NCBI GenBank assembly: GCA_026995935.1
Contig: JALWNK010000042.1
Span: forward strand, 1 to 43,465
DNA from: Deltaproteobacteria bacterium
GTDB taxonomy: Bacteria > Desulfobacterota > Dissulfuribacteria > Dissulfuribacterales > QOAL01
Reading direction: 5' to 3'
Length of the DNA: 43,465 bases
The notes beneath the pieces are model-generated. The model was not told the DNA's origin and searched no databases. It saw nothing but the letters and a program-made list of their open reading frames with translations. Position numbers and translations under genes: made by a program. Positions within the stretch are counted from its first letter, which is position 1. Every line of letters starts with the position of its first letter. This document shows, piece after piece, positions 1-8,910 of the stretch.

Positions 1-293
1 ACATCAAACCAAAGTACTACAAGAACCTTGACGAGGTGGTAAAGGTCCTGAAGGCCAACCCAGGGCTCAAGGTGGAGATCCAGGGACATACTGACAACAT
101 TGGCTCTGCCGCCTACAACATGAAGCTCTCCCTGAGACGTGCCCAGGCAGTTGCCAACTACCTTATTAAGCATGGTATCTCTCCATCAAGACTAAAGGTA
201 AAGGGTTATGGGTTTACAAGGCCTGTTGCCTCAAATGATACACCAGAGGGAAGGGCCCTGAATAGGAGAGTTCAGCTAAAGCCGCTTTACTAA
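1..293 (+). CDS. OmpA-family C-terminal domain protein (partial, 5' end outside window)
   Basis: The reading frame is open from the window edge (first full codon at base 3) to a TAA at 291-293. The visible residues form the second half of an OmpA-like peptidoglycan-binding domain: a VEIQGHTDN-type strand, an arginine-containing helix (LSLRRAQAVANYL), GISPSRLKVKGYG, and the terminal NRRVQ. The Asp and Arg in these motifs bind meso-diaminopimelate in characterised OmpA/Pal domains. The protein therefore probably anchors the outer membrane or an envelope complex to peptidoglycan. What lies N-terminal (beta-barrel, lipoprotein or repeats) cannot be seen. A terminator follows directly, so this is the last gene of its transcription unit. 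Confidence 0.88.
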   Translation, partial: IKPKYYKNLDEVVKVLKANPGLKVEIQGHTDNIGSAAYNMKLSLRRAQAVANYLIKHGISPSRLKVKGYGFTRPVASNDTPEGRALNRRVQLKPLY

Positions 294-325
294 TAAGATA
301 AGATATTAAGACCATTTAAATGTAA

Positions 326-360
326 AGGCTGCAGCCACTTCGAAGGCTGCGGCCTTTTTC
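326..360 (+). terminator. Rho-independent terminator after the OmpA-family gene
   Basis: An 11-bp stem (left arm 326-336, right arm 345-355, one G-U wobble) with an 8-base loop is followed at once by a T-rich tract. It starts about 30 bases after the stop codon of the OmpA-family gene. Confidence 0.85.
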
Positions 361-462
361 ATTTTTATAATCCAGCCCATTTTCCCGATTATAAAAATTA
401 TAAGGCCTTTTATATTTCGTGGGTAAAGTTAGTAACTGTTTGACTCAAAAGAGGAGACCTTT

Positions 463-1875
463 TTGGAAATACCCAGGAACCTTGCCAGCGAAATCATCTC
501 CAGGTACAGGCAGGAGGATCTGCCCTGCCTGTCAGACACCCTTTTGAGGCTTTCAAGGCTCAATCCAGAGTCAGAGTCCGCCTTTGAGGAGCTTTCGGGC
601 ATAATACTTGAAGATATGGGTCTTACAGGCAAGGTTATCAGGACAGTAAATTCCGTATATTACAGAAGATGCGGACAGGAAATAACAACCATTACCCAGG
701 CCCTGGTTCTTCTGGGATTTGAAACGGTAAGGAAGATTGCCATGAATATGGCAGTTCTCGATCTTGCGGAAAAGAGCAAGAACGACCCCCTGGTATCATT
801 GATTCTCTCCTCCTTTACTGCTGCATTCCTTGCCCAGGACATTCTCGATCCGGAGGGAGAGTCAACGGGCGAGTCTGTTTTTGTAAGAGGCCTCTTTCAT
901 TGCCTAGGCAGGATCATCTTGTGCCTGCATCAGAGCAAACTCTATGAAGCATTGGCTGCAAAGGAGTCTGAAGGAGAGGAACAAAGAAAGGCCGTGGAGG
1001 CATTCTTTAGTGATTTAGGGCGGGGATTTGGGGAACTGTGGGGGCTACCCCAGTCAATGATTAATTCCATGGAAGGGTCACAAACATTCAGCGATCCTGA
1101 CTCAAAAGTTATTGGCATGTGTCATCTTGCCATCCGATCGGTGTTGACAGACAGCGGCTCCAAGCTATTGTCAGGAGTGATAGATAAGATTGCCAGGGAA
1201 ATCTCCTCATCTACAGAGGGTGTTGTAAAAAAGATAAGCCAGGCCTTTGACGCCTCTTTGTCTTTGTCCCCTGCCTTTAAATCCAGGGCCACACTAAAGA
1301 GGGTAAAGACCATTTCCAAAAGACTCGACAGGTCAAATGGTCACCTGGCCTATCCCCAAGGGGGCAATGGTAACGTGGGAGGGGTATCCAGGTTTCTGGG
1401 GCTTTTAACAAACCTTACATCCATCATGGTTCAGAAACGGTTTGGGCTCGATAAGGTTTACCTGCTGGCGGCAGAGGCCCTTCTGAGGGGAGTGGAAATG
1501 GAAAGGGTGGTCTTAAGCCTCCTAACAGTGGATAAGAGGTGGCTTAGGCCCCGCTACGCCATAGGTAAGGGCACGGAAGGGGTCAAGGCCGGACTAGAGA
1601 TGGCATATCCGCCAAGGAATCAGGATGTGGCCCGCTGTTTTGAACAGAACCAAATCAGAACGCTCAACTGGCATACTGTTACTGGTGAGAAAAAGGCCCC
1701 CAACCAGATACGGCCTCAAGGGCAGGTATGCCTTGCCCCAATAGTGGTGAATCAGAAACCCATTGGCTGTTTTTTGCTGGACAGGCCTGTGTCAAAGGGG
1801 AATATTCTCCCTGAAGATATCCTCATGGTAACCGCCGTAAGGGATTTGGTGGTCCTCGCTACCCAAAACCGTTGA
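463..1875 (+). CDS. HDOD domain protein with C-terminal GAF-like domain
   Basis: The N-terminal ~200 residues match the HDOD fold: an early LPCLSDTLLRL segment, then ILEDMGLTGKVIRTVNSVYY and ITQALVLLGFETVRKIAMNMAV, which resemble the helices of this catalytically inactive HD relative. Residues ~305-465 look like a GAF sensor domain. HDOD proteins act in c-di-GMP, chemotaxis and stress signalling, usually as protein-interaction modules. The ligand of this GAF is unknown. The start is a TTG at 463 preceded by a strong GAGGAGA site at 451-457. The gene stands alone between a terminator and the Hdr operon promoter, so it is probably monocistronic. The HDOD call is firm; GAF is inferred from pattern only. 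Confidence 0.8.
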   Translation: MEIPRNLASEIISRYRQEDLPCLSDTLLRLSRLNPESESAFEELSGIILEDMGLTGKVIRTVNSVYYRRCGQEITTITQALVLLGFETVRKIAMNMAVLDLAEKSKNDPLVSLILSSFTAAFLAQDILDPEGESTGESVFVRGLFHCLGRIILCLHQSKLYEALAAKESEGEEQRKAVEAFFSDLGRGFGELWGLPQSMINSMEGSQTFSDPDSKVIGMCHLAIRSVLTDSGSKLLSGVIDKIAREISSSTEGVVKKISQAFDASLSLSPAFKSRATLKRVKTISKRLDRSNGHLAYPQGGNGNVGGVSRFLGLLTNLTSIMVQKRFGLDKVYLLAAEALLRGVEMERVVLSLLTVDKRWLRPRYAIGKGTEGVKAGLEMAYPPRNQDVARCFEQNQIRTLNWHTVTGEKKAPNQIRPQGQVCLAPIVVNQKPIGCFLLDRPVSKGNILPEDILMVTAVRDLVVLATQNR

Positions 1876-2011
1876 TCCTGGTCTGGATTTGGCCCCTTAA
1901 ACTGCCATGGTTTTAACAGGGAAAGGTCTCATTCAGGGTTTGAAAAATTGAGCATTGGCTCTTAATCGTCATTATCCTTCCTTAATCATCAAAATACGGC
2001 TTGTTACGAAT

Positions 2012-2040
2012 TTGACAAAGTTTTTCATAAAATATAGTTA
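2012..2040 (+). promoter_or_regulatory. Candidate sigma-70 promoter of the Hdr-Flox operon
   Basis: A perfect -35 TTGACA lies at 2012-2017. A -10-like TATAGTTA lies at 2033-2040, giving a spacer of 15 bases to TATAGT or 17 to TAGTTA. It sits about 60 bases upstream of the likely ATG at 2102. A GTTAAT/GTTAAC repeat directly downstream could be an operator, but no known factor can be assigned. Confidence 0.5.
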
Positions 2041-2101
2041 ATAGTTAACAAGGGGTTTTGTGGTTGCTGGTTGCTTTTTGTCCTCACAGGGGTTGCTCAA
2101 A

Positions 2102-3340
2102 ATGGAAAAAGAAATCGTAGACCTTTCATCAATCAGGGCCAGGGTCAAAAGACAGATAGAAAAGGCCGTTCCTGATGCACACATAGATTACTGTCTCACA
2201 TGCGGGCTCTGCGCAAGTGGCTGCCCTGCAAGCGGGATAGAGGGGCTTGACCCACGAAAGTTTTTAAGACTCCTGGTCCTTGGGCAGGATCAGGAAATCC
2301 TTGAAACCAACTGGATTTATTCGTGCACCATGTGCCAAAGGTGCAGGTATGCATGCCCCATGGGTATTGATGTTGGACGGATAGTCTACGAGATAAGGGG
2401 CATGAGGCCCAGGGAAAAAAGGCCAAAAAATCTCCAGCGTTCATGTGATCTCCAGAAGCAGAGCAACAGCACAGGCATACCCAACGAGGATTTCGTTTGG
2501 GTGGTAAATGATGTCCTGGAAGAGGTGAGGCAAAACGAGCCCCAGTGGAAGGATTTACAGGCCCCCATAGACAAAAAGGGCGCCCTATACTACCTGAACC
2601 AAAATGCCAAGGAGCCAACGGTTGAGCCGGAAGAGATGGTTCCTCTTTGGAAGATACTCCATGTTGCGGGCATTGACTGGACCTATTCCTCAAAGTGGTG
2701 GGATGGCGCAAACTACTGCCTCTTTACCGGAGATCCTGAGGACTGGGAGTACACGGTCCGGAAGCAGGCAGAGGTGGTGGATGAGCTCGGATGCCGATAT
2801 TACATAAACACCGAGTGAGGACACATGTTCTACGCAACCCTGGAGGGGTTGCGCCGCTTCAATATTCCCCACAAGTTTGAATTCATAAGCGTAATATCCC
2901 TATATGCCCAGCTCATCCGGGAAGGAAGGCTCAAGGTTGATTCCTCCTGGAACAGGGAGGGGTTGAAGTTTACCTGTCAGGATCCTTGTAAGCTTGTGCG
3001 TCAGGGCCTTGGGGATGTTGTGGCAGATGACCTTCGTTTTGTCATAAAGGCAGTGGCAGGGGAGGAAAACTTCGTGGACAGCTGGCCAAGGCTTTCAAAC
3101 AACTACTGCTGCGGTGGGGGAGGAGGCGCCCTCCAGGCAGGCTTTGTGGAAAACAGGCGGCGCTATGGCAGGGTGAAGTTTGATCAGCTTGCTTCAACCG
3201 GTGCAGACGTGGTCATTACCCCTTGTCACAACTGCCATACACAGATATTGGATATTTGTGACTTTTATGGAGGCAAGTGGAAGACCACCCACTTGTGGAA
3301 CTGGCTTGAAAAGGCCCTTGTGCTTGATGATAAGGCCTGA
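2102..3340 (+). CDS. HdrC-HdrB fusion iron-sulfur subunit, selenoprotein (UGA-Sec at 2816-2818)
   Basis: Two adjacent open frames are one gene in the same frame, separated only by a TGA at 2816-2818. Upstream is an HdrC-like ferredoxin part with two 4Fe-4S motifs, CLTCGLCASGC and CTMCQRCRYACP. Downstream is an HdrB-like CCG domain with CQDPC, NNYCCGGGGG and CHNC. The TGA sits inside TE-X-GHM, where CCG-domain proteins typically carry ECGH, so it replaces a cysteine. A SECIS-like hairpin follows at 2833-2853. Read as selenocysteine (residue 239), the product is about 412 residues. HdrB-type CCG domains bind noncubane clusters that cleave disulfides. ATG at 2102 is preferred over an in-frame GTG at 2060 because AGGGG at 2088-2092 precedes it at good spacing. 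The gene opens the Hdr-Flox operon. The alternatives, a nonsense mutation or two separate genes, are less likely because there is no ribosome site for a restart at 2825 and the frame is kept. Confidence 0.85.
2816..2818 (+). other. In-frame UGA predicted to encode selenocysteine
   Basis: The codons around the stop read GAG-TGA-GGA-CAC-ATG, giving E-U-G-H-M. Family knowledge places Cys at this position (ECGH). It is the only stop between 2102 and 3340, and both flanks encode conserved parts of the same fold. Confidence 0.82.
2833..2853 (+). promoter_or_regulatory. Bacterial SECIS-like hairpin
   Basis: An 8-bp perfect stem (2833-2840 with 2846-2853) closes a 5-base loop TGGAG. The stem starts 15 bases after the UGA (14 bases between) and the loop 23 bases after it, within the range for bacterial SECIS elements. 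The loop has the guanines near its 5' side that SelB recognition requires. The hairpin lies in coding sequence, as expected for bacteria. Confidence 0.75.
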
Positions 3341-3368
3341 AGATAAAGGCTTAAAAGGGAAGGAGCAG

Positions 3369-6300
3369 ATGAGCAGACCCAAAGGTTCGGTACTTGTGGT
3401 AGGTGGGGGAATAGCAGGGGTCCAGGCGGCTCTCGACCTGGCGGACAGCGGCTTCTACGTGCATCTTGTGGAAAGGAGCAGCGCCATTGGCGGAAGCATG
3501 TCCCAGCTTGACAAGACCTTTCCCACCAACGACTGCTCTGCCTGTATCCTTTCTCCAAAGCTTGTGGAGGCAGGCCGCCACCTGAACATAAACCTCATGA
3601 CCTTGAGCCAGGTGCTTGGTGTGGAGGGAGAGCCAGGAAATTTCCGCGTAAGGGTGCGGAAAAATCCAAGGTACGTTGACCCTGAAAAGTGTATAGCGTG
3701 CGGCACCTGCGCCCAAAAGTGCCCCAAAAAGGTGCCAAGCGAATTTGATCTGGGCCTTGGCACCAGAAAGGCCATATATTTGCGCTATCCACAGGCCGTG
3801 CCCTTAAAGTACGCCATAGACGCAGATGCCTGCATCTATATCAAAAAGCCAGGAAGGTGCGGCTTCTGCCAAAAGGTGTGCCCGACAGGGGCAATAAACT
3901 TTGAAGACAGGCCCGAGGAGATAACCCTAGAGGTCGGCTCCGTTATCCTCGCCCTTGGATTCAGGCCCTTTGACCCGTCAGGGCTTGATTTTACAGGCTA
4001 CGGTACACTTAAAAACGTTGTCACCAGCATGGAGTTTGAAAGGCTTTTGAGCCCTTCCGGCCCCTGCATGGGCCACATGGAAAGGCCCTCAGACAAAAAG
4101 GAGCCTGAGAAGATTGCATGGCTTCAGTGTGTGGGTTCAAGGGACGTAAACCGGGCCTGCCACGGCTACTGTTCATCTGTTTGCTGCATGTACGCAATAA
4201 AGCAGGCGGTGATTGCCCGGGAGCACTCTGAATCCGGAAGGCTTTCATCATCCATATTTTTCATGGACATGAGGACCCATGGAAAGGGTTTTGAGGCCTA
4301 CTATGAGAGGGCCAAAAGGGAGGGCATAGACTTTCACAGGGCAAGGGTCCACACCATACTTCCTGCGCCAAATGAAAACTTAAGGCTCCGTTATTCGGGA
4401 GAAGACGGTGAAATAAAGGAAGAGGAGTTTGACCTGGTGGTCCTTTCCGTTGGCCTTGAAACAGACCCGGAGGTCATGAAGCTGTGTCACAGTCTTGATG
4501 TAGAGCTTGATCATGACAATTTCGTCTCCACCTCCCCCTTTACCCCTGTTGCCACCAGCCGACCTGGCATTTTTGTCTGCGGGACCCTTGCCGAGCCAAA
4601 GGACATTCCCCAGTCTGTCATGGAGGCAAGTGCTGCTGCCTGTGGCGCAGGCTCCATCCTTCATGAATCCAGGTGGACAGAGACAAGAAAGAAGGAGTTT
4701 CCACCTGAGAAAAACGTCTATGCAGAGCCTCCAAGGATAGGGGTCTTTGTCTGTTCATGCGGGATAAACATAGCAAGCGTGGTGGATGTTGAAGAGGTCA
4801 CCCAATACGCCAGGACCCTGCCCGGGGTGGTATTTGCACAGAATAACCTCTTTACCTGTTCCCAGGACACCATCAACCAGATGGTGGAGACCATTAAGAA
4901 AGAGGGGCTCAACAGGGTTGTGGTGGCCTCATGCACCCCAAGGACCCACGAGGCCCTTTTCCAGGAGACCTTGCGGGAGGCAGGCATAAACAAGTTTCTT
5001 TTTGAGATGGCAAACATCAGGGATCAGGACTCCTGGGTTCATCAAAAGTGGCCAGACGCCGCAACCAGAAAGGCCAAGGACCTGGTGCGCATGGCAGTTG
5101 CCAAGGTGAGGGGTGATGAACCCCTTCCATACAACCACGTGTCTGTTACAAAGAGGGCCCTGGTGATTGGTGGCGGGGTTGCAGGCATGGTTTCTGCCCT
5201 TTCCCTGGCAGATCAGGGCTTTCCCGTATGCTTAGTTGAAAGGAAGGATAGTCTTGGAGGTCATGCCAGAAAGTTCTACAGGACCTGGCAGGGAAGGCCC
5301 ATGCAGGATTATCTGGAAGAGCTGGTAAGGCGCGTAGAGACCCATCCTGAAATAGATGTCCAGCTTGGCGCAACCATTGAGCATGTGGAGGGCTCAGTGG
5401 GCCAGTTCAGAACGCGCCTTTCAAACGGTTTCGAGGTGGAACACGGCGTTGCAATTGTTGCCGTTGGTGCAGAGTCTTTTAAGCCAAGATCAGGCCCCTG
5501 GAACTATCTCTATGGGAAAAATCCGAACGTCCATACACTCCTTGAGCTTGACCAGCGCTTTATTAGGGATGATGAGGCACTTAAGGGGCTTAGCCAGGCC
5601 GTGTTCATTCACTGCGTTGGTTCAAGGGTCCCTGAACGTCCTTACTGCAGCAGGGTCTGCTGCACCCATGCCATAGATCAGGCCCTTAAGCTCAAGGAGC
5701 TGAACCCGGAAATGGACATCTTCATGCTCTATAGAGACATACGGACCTATGGGAAGAGGGAGTATATCTATCAGGAGGCAAGGGAAAAGGGCATAGTCTT
5801 CATAAGATACGATCTTGACAACCTCCCAAGGGTCAATGAGCAGGACGGCAATATTGTGGTGGACGTGATTGATCCCATCATAGACAGGGAGGTGCGGCTG
5901 CATCCAGACCTTCTGGTTCTTGCCTCTGCAGTAAGACCAAGGGATGACGTTGGAGAGCTTTCAAAGCTCTTTAAGTGCACCATGACAGAGGAGGGCTTTC
6001 TCCTTGAGGCCCACATGAAACTTAGACCCGTTGACTTTGCAACAGACGGGGTGTACCTGGCAGGTCTTTGCCACTATCCAAAGCCTGTTGAGGAGACCAT
6101 TTCACAGGCCCAGGCAGCGGCCTCACGGGCAAGCCTGGTCCTTTCAAGGGATGCGGTGCCAGCAGAGTCTGTAACCGCAGTGGTAAATGTCATGAAGTGC
6201 ACCGGGTGTGCAGTCTGCACCCAGGTGTGTGCCTATCATGCAGTGACCATTGATAAAAATAGCGGAAAAGCAGTGGTGGATACAGGTCTTTGCAAGGGGT

Positions 6301-6401
6301 GCGGGGCGTGTGTGGCAGGCTGCAGAAGCGATGCCATAACCATAAAAAACCTTGGAAACGAGCAGATAATGGCGGCCGTAGAGGCTGCCATGGAGGAGTA
6401 G
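3369..6401 (+). CDS. hdrA: HdrA, double-module FAD/iron-sulfur subunit of heterodisulfide reductase
   Basis: This ~1010-residue protein holds two HdrA-like flavin modules in tandem. Module 1 begins with VVGGGIAGVQAAL (residue ~9). It carries 4Fe-4S motifs CIACGTCAQKCP (~108) and CGFCQKVCP (~163), and the HdrA signature CVGSRDVNRAC...CSSVCC (~253-275). Module 2 has GGGVAGMVSAL (~600) and CVGSRVPERPYCSRVCC (~749). The C terminus holds two ferredoxin clusters, CTGCAVCTQVC and CKGCGACVAGC (~943-985). HdrA is the flavin centre that bifurcates electrons between a ferredoxin branch and the HdrBC disulfide branch. ATG at 3369 has AAGGAG at 3360-3365; longer frames from 3180 overlap the upstream gene and lack homology. 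The cysteine at the position that is Sec in some HdrA proteins (CSSVCC) is a normal Cys here, so Sec is confined to the HdrCB subunit. Confidence 0.95.
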   Translation: MSRPKGSVLVVGGGIAGVQAALDLADSGFYVHLVERSSAIGGSMSQLDKTFPTNDCSACILSPKLVEAGRHLNINLMTLSQVLGVEGEPGNFRVRVRKNPRYVDPEKCIACGTCAQKCPKKVPSEFDLGLGTRKAIYLRYPQAVPLKYAIDADACIYIKKPGRCGFCQKVCPTGAINFEDRPEEITLEVGSVILALGFRPFDPSGLDFTGYGTLKNVVTSMEFERLLSPSGPCMGHMERPSDKKEPEKIAWLQCVGSRDVNRACHGYCSSVCCMYAIKQAVIAREHSESGRLSSSIFFMDMRTHGKGFEAYYERAKREGIDFHRARVHTILPAPNENLRLRYSGEDGEIKEEEFDLVVLSVGLETDPEVMKLCHSLDVELDHDNFVSTSPFTPVATSRPGIFVCGTLAEPKDIPQSVMEASAAACGAGSILHESRWTETRKKEFPPEKNVYAEPPRIGVFVCSCGINIASVVDVEEVTQYARTLPGVVFAQNNLFTCSQDTINQMVETIKKEGLNRVVVASCTPRTHEALFQETLREAGINKFLFEMANIRDQDSWVHQKWPDAATRKAKDLVRMAVAKVRGDEPLPYNHVSVTKRALVIGGGVAGMVSALSLADQGFPVCLVERKDSLGGHARKFYRTWQGRPMQDYLEELVRRVETHPEIDVQLGATIEHVEGSVGQFRTRLSNGFEVEHGVAIVAVGAESFKPRSGPWNYLYGKNPNVHTLLELDQRFIRDDEALKGLSQAVFIHCVGSRVPERPYCSRVCCTHAIDQALKLKELNPEMDIFMLYRDIRTYGKREYIYQEAREKGIVFIRYDLDNLPRVNEQDGNIVVDVIDPIIDREVRLHPDLLVLASAVRPRDDVGELSKLFKCTMTEEGFLLEAHMKLRPVDFATDGVYLAGLCHYPKPVEETISQAQAAASRASLVLSRDAVPAESVTAVVNVMKCTGCAVCTQVCAYHAVTIDKNSGKAVVDTGLCKGCGACVAGCRSDAITIKNLGNEQIMAAVEAAMEE

Positions 6402-6413
6402 GAAGCAGAGCCG

Positions 6414-6863
6414 ATGGAGAAGGCAAAGAAGAATCAGTGGGAGCCCAAAATAATTGCCTTTTTGTGCAACTGGTGCAGCTATGCCGGGGCAGACCTGGCA
6501 GGGGTAAGCCGCTACCAGTATCCGCCGTCAATTAGAATTGTAAGGGTTCCCTGTTCAGGCAGGGTAAGTGCGAACATGATCCTCGATGCCTTGAGATCAG
6601 GGGCAGATGGAGTGCTTGTTTCAGGGTGCCACCCCGGGGATTGCCACTACATAAGCGGCAATCTCTATGCAAGGCGCCGTTTTGCCCTGCTTGAAAGGTT
6701 TCTTGAGTTCATAGGCATAGAGCCAGGACGCGTAAACTTTTCATGGGTTTCCGCCTCTGAAGGGGAACAGTTTGCCAAGGTTGCCCAGGAGGTCACGGAA
6801 CGTGTAAGGCGCCTTGGTCCTGCAAGAAAGCTCGTAAAGGAAATAGATTCATGTCCAGCGTGA
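6414..6863 (+). CDS. mvhD: MvhD/FloxD-type iron-sulfur protein (hydrogenase delta-subunit family)
   Basis: At 149 residues this is the usual MvhD/FrhD size. It begins with AFLCNWCSYAGADLAG and continues with RVPCSGRV and VSGCHPGDCHYISGN, the cysteine set that binds the 2Fe-2S cluster of this family. MvhD passes electrons from a partner oxidoreductase to HdrA. Here the partner would be the Flox subunits, as no hydrogenase is encoded nearby. The gene starts 12 bases after hdrA and overlaps the next gene by 13 bases, so it is translationally coupled. Some members of this family are selenoproteins; this one is not. Confidence 0.92.
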   Translation: MEKAKKNQWEPKIIAFLCNWCSYAGADLAGVSRYQYPPSIRIVRVPCSGRVSANMILDALRSGADGVLVSGCHPGDCHYISGNLYARRRFALLERFLEFIGIEPGRVNFSWVSASEGEQFAKVAQEVTERVRRLGPARKLVKEIDSCPA

Positions 6864-7894
6864 ATGAGAAAATAGCCGGGAAAATCCGCTCCATTGCATC
6901 CTCCCTCTTGGAATCTGGTGAGGTGGCCGCCTTTCTTGGCTACACCACAGGCTCCCTTCCAGGCATGATGCAGCCCTATGTGGCAAGAGATGCCAAGGAG
7001 GCGGAGAATCTTTCCTGGAGCAGCTTTTGCGTAATAAATCTGGCTAACTACCTTCCGGCACTTCTGAAGTCTTTTGAGCCTCCAAGGCGACCCAACGAGC
7101 CGCCTCCCGAAGGGCCCCTTCCCAAGGTGGGTGTTGTTGCCACGGGATGCTGGTCCAGAAACATGGTGGTGCAGATCCAGGAGAACCAGATAGATAGAAA
7201 TCGGGTGGTAATAGTTGGCATATCCAGCCGCGGCATGGTGGACAGGCGCAAGGTGCAAAGGTTCGTTGGAAACAGGGAGATTTTGTCAATGGAAGAGCAG
7301 GCAAACTTCCTGGTGGTGAAGGGAAAGGATTTTGAGGAAAAGATAAACCGCTGGGACGTTGTCAGGGACAACTGCAAGACCTGCACACACCCGGACCCGG
7401 TAATCTATGATGAGCTTGTGGGTGGGCTCAGTGGAAAACGTGACATCCCAGACAGGTTTCGCCAGGTGGATGAAATAGAGGCCCTGGATATAGAGGAGAG
7501 GTGGAAGTGGTTCCAGGAGGAGATAAGCTCCTGCATAAGGTGTTATGCGTGCAGAAACGTCTGTCCTCTTTGTTACTGCCCGACATGCTTTGTGGACGAT
7601 TCAAGGCCCCAGTGGGTTGGCAAGAGCATAGACAGGGTGGATACGGCCCTCTTTCACATTCTAAGGGCCTATCACTGTGCAGGAAGGTGTACGGACTGCG
7701 GCTCCTGTGAAAGTGTTTGTCCCATGGGGATAAGGATGAGGCTATTTACCAAGAAGCTTCAAAAGGATGTGCTTGAGCTTTACGGTTTTGAGCCGGGCCT
7801 AGATGTGGAAACTCCGCTTCCCTTAAGTACCTACAAGGTGGATGACCCGGAGGACTTTATTATTACCAATATCAAAAAAGGTGACAAAAAGTGA
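6851..7894 (+). CDS. Flox iron-sulfur subunit (FloxC/FloxB type, 4Fe-4S dicluster with FrhB-like N-terminus)
   Basis: The 347-residue product has an N-terminal half resembling F420/formate dehydrogenase beta-type regions (GYTTGSLPGMMQPY, VGVVATGCWSRNM) with a CKTCTHPDP cysteine patch at ~175. Two ferredoxin motifs follow: CIRCYACRNVCPLCYCPTC (~227-245) and CTDCGSCESVCPMG (~280-293). In Flox-Hdr clusters of sulfate reducers, such a subunit wires the NAD(P)H-oxidising subunit to MvhD/FloxD and HdrA. The assignment to FloxC rather than FloxB is by order only. The start ATG overlaps the mvhD end, and the stop overlaps the next GTG start by 4 bases (GTGA), indicating tight coupling. Confidence 0.82.
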   Translation: MSSVNEKIAGKIRSIASSLLESGEVAAFLGYTTGSLPGMMQPYVARDAKEAENLSWSSFCVINLANYLPALLKSFEPPRRPNEPPPEGPLPKVGVVATGCWSRNMVVQIQENQIDRNRVVIVGISSRGMVDRRKVQRFVGNREILSMEEQANFLVVKGKDFEEKINRWDVVRDNCKTCTHPDPVIYDELVGGLSGKRDIPDRFRQVDEIEALDIEERWKWFQEEISSCIRCYACRNVCPLCYCPTCFVDDSRPQWVGKSIDRVDTALFHILRAYHCAGRCTDCGSCESVCPMGIRMRLFTKKLQKDVLELYGFEPGLDVETPLPLSTYKVDDPEDFIITNIKKGDKK

Positions 7895-8910
7895 AACCCC
7901 TTGTGGTTGAAAAGGCACAGGCTGAAAAGTGGCTTGAGGAGCTTTGCCGGGTTTTTGATGTCTTTTGCCCTGTAAAGGTCAAGGGGGACCTCTACCAATG
8001 GGGCAGGCTTGGGAAAAAGGGCCTTCCAAGGATTCCAGAGGGTGTACCCAAGACCACCATCAAGACATTCTTTTTTCCGCAACCAGAGGTCCTTTTTGAG
8101 TTTGGGGCACGTCCTGGCCTTAAAGACGCCTTCAGGCTAAAGGAGCCTGTGTGCGAAAAAAGGCCAAGGCTCCTTTTTGGTGTTCGTCCCTGTGACGCAA
8201 GAAGTGTTGTCTTAAATTCCATGCCATACGAAGAGGACCCATACTTTCAAAAGAACAGGGATGAGACCACAATGGTGGGTTTTCTTTGCAAGGATGGCTG
8301 CTCAACATGTTTTTGCACATGGACAGGTGGCTCCCCTTTGGGCATGGAGGGCATGGATCTGGCAGTGGTGGAGCTGGAAGATGGCGCGCTCTTTCTTGAG
8401 CCCATAACGGAAAAGGGCCTTGGTCTTTTAGAGTTTGACTTTTTCAGGGAGCCTACAGAAGAGGAAGAGGTGTTTGTTAAGGGCTTAAGAGAAAAGGTGA
8501 ACAAAGACGCGGAAGAGACTTCTTCCAGGCTCCGTTCAAAGGGCCTTATGGATCTTTACAACGCACCTTTTTGGCAGGAAGTCTCCGATGCGTGCATAAA
8601 CTGCGGAACCTGCACCTTTTTGTGCCCCACCTGCTACTGTTTTGACATACAGGATGAGACCTTAAGGGGAAAGGGGAGACGGATAAGGTACTGGGACTCG
8701 TGCATGTTTCCCCTGTTTACACAACATGCCTCTGGCCACAACCCCAGGGGAGATAAGTTAAAGCGGGTTAGAAACCGCTTCATGCACAAGCTCAAATACT
8801 TTCCAGACAGATTCGGGCCCGTTTCATGCGTTGGATGCGGAAGGTGTGTCAGGGACTGCCCTGTAAACATAGATATAAGGCAGGTACTAGCAAGGATGCT
8901 TGAAGTGTGA
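7891..8910 (+). CDS. Flox iron-sulfur subunit, sulfhydrogenase beta (HydB)-like
   Basis: This 339-residue protein resembles the beta subunit of cytoplasmic sulfhydrogenases. It has FGVRPCDARSVVLNS (~95-109), a cysteine-rich CKDGCSTCFC (~130-140), and C-terminal 4Fe-4S motifs CINCGTCTFLCPTCYC (~234-249) and CVGCGRCVRDCP (~312). In HydBG-type pairs this subunit relays electrons to or from the flavin diaphorase encoded next (8910-9767). The start is a GTG overlapping the upstream stop, and its own TGA overlaps the next ATG (TGATG). It is best read as FloxB of a FloxABCD set; homology alone does not settle the direction of electron flow. Confidence 0.85.
   Translation: MKPLVVEKAQAEKWLEELCRVFDVFCPVKVKGDLYQWGRLGKKGLPRIPEGVPKTTIKTFFFPQPEVLFEFGARPGLKDAFRLKEPVCEKRPRLLFGVRPCDARSVVLNSMPYEEDPYFQKNRDETTMVGFLCKDGCSTCFCTWTGGSPLGMEGMDLAVVELEDGALFLEPITEKGLGLLEFDFFREPTEEEEVFVKGLREKVNKDAEETSSRLRSKGLMDLYNAPFWQEVSDACINCGTCTFLCPTCYCFDIQDETLRGKGRRIRYWDSCMFPLFTQHASGHNPRGDKLKRVRNRFMHKLKYFPDRFGPVSCVGCGRCVRDCPVNIDIRQVLARMLEV

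Noticed and set aside
2196-2711. 171-codon open frame on the minus strand
   Set aside because: It is antisense to the HdrC-like region, has no recognisable motifs, and is explained by the codon bias of the plus-strand gene.
2816-2818. TGA read as a pseudogene-causing nonsense mutation
   Set aside because: The frame is intact on both sides, the position is a conserved Cys, a SECIS-like hairpin follows, and the operon is otherwise complete and tightly coupled.
3180-3368. N-terminal extension of HdrA
   Set aside because: It overlaps the upstream gene and shows no HdrA-like sequence; ATG at 3369 has a good ribosome site.
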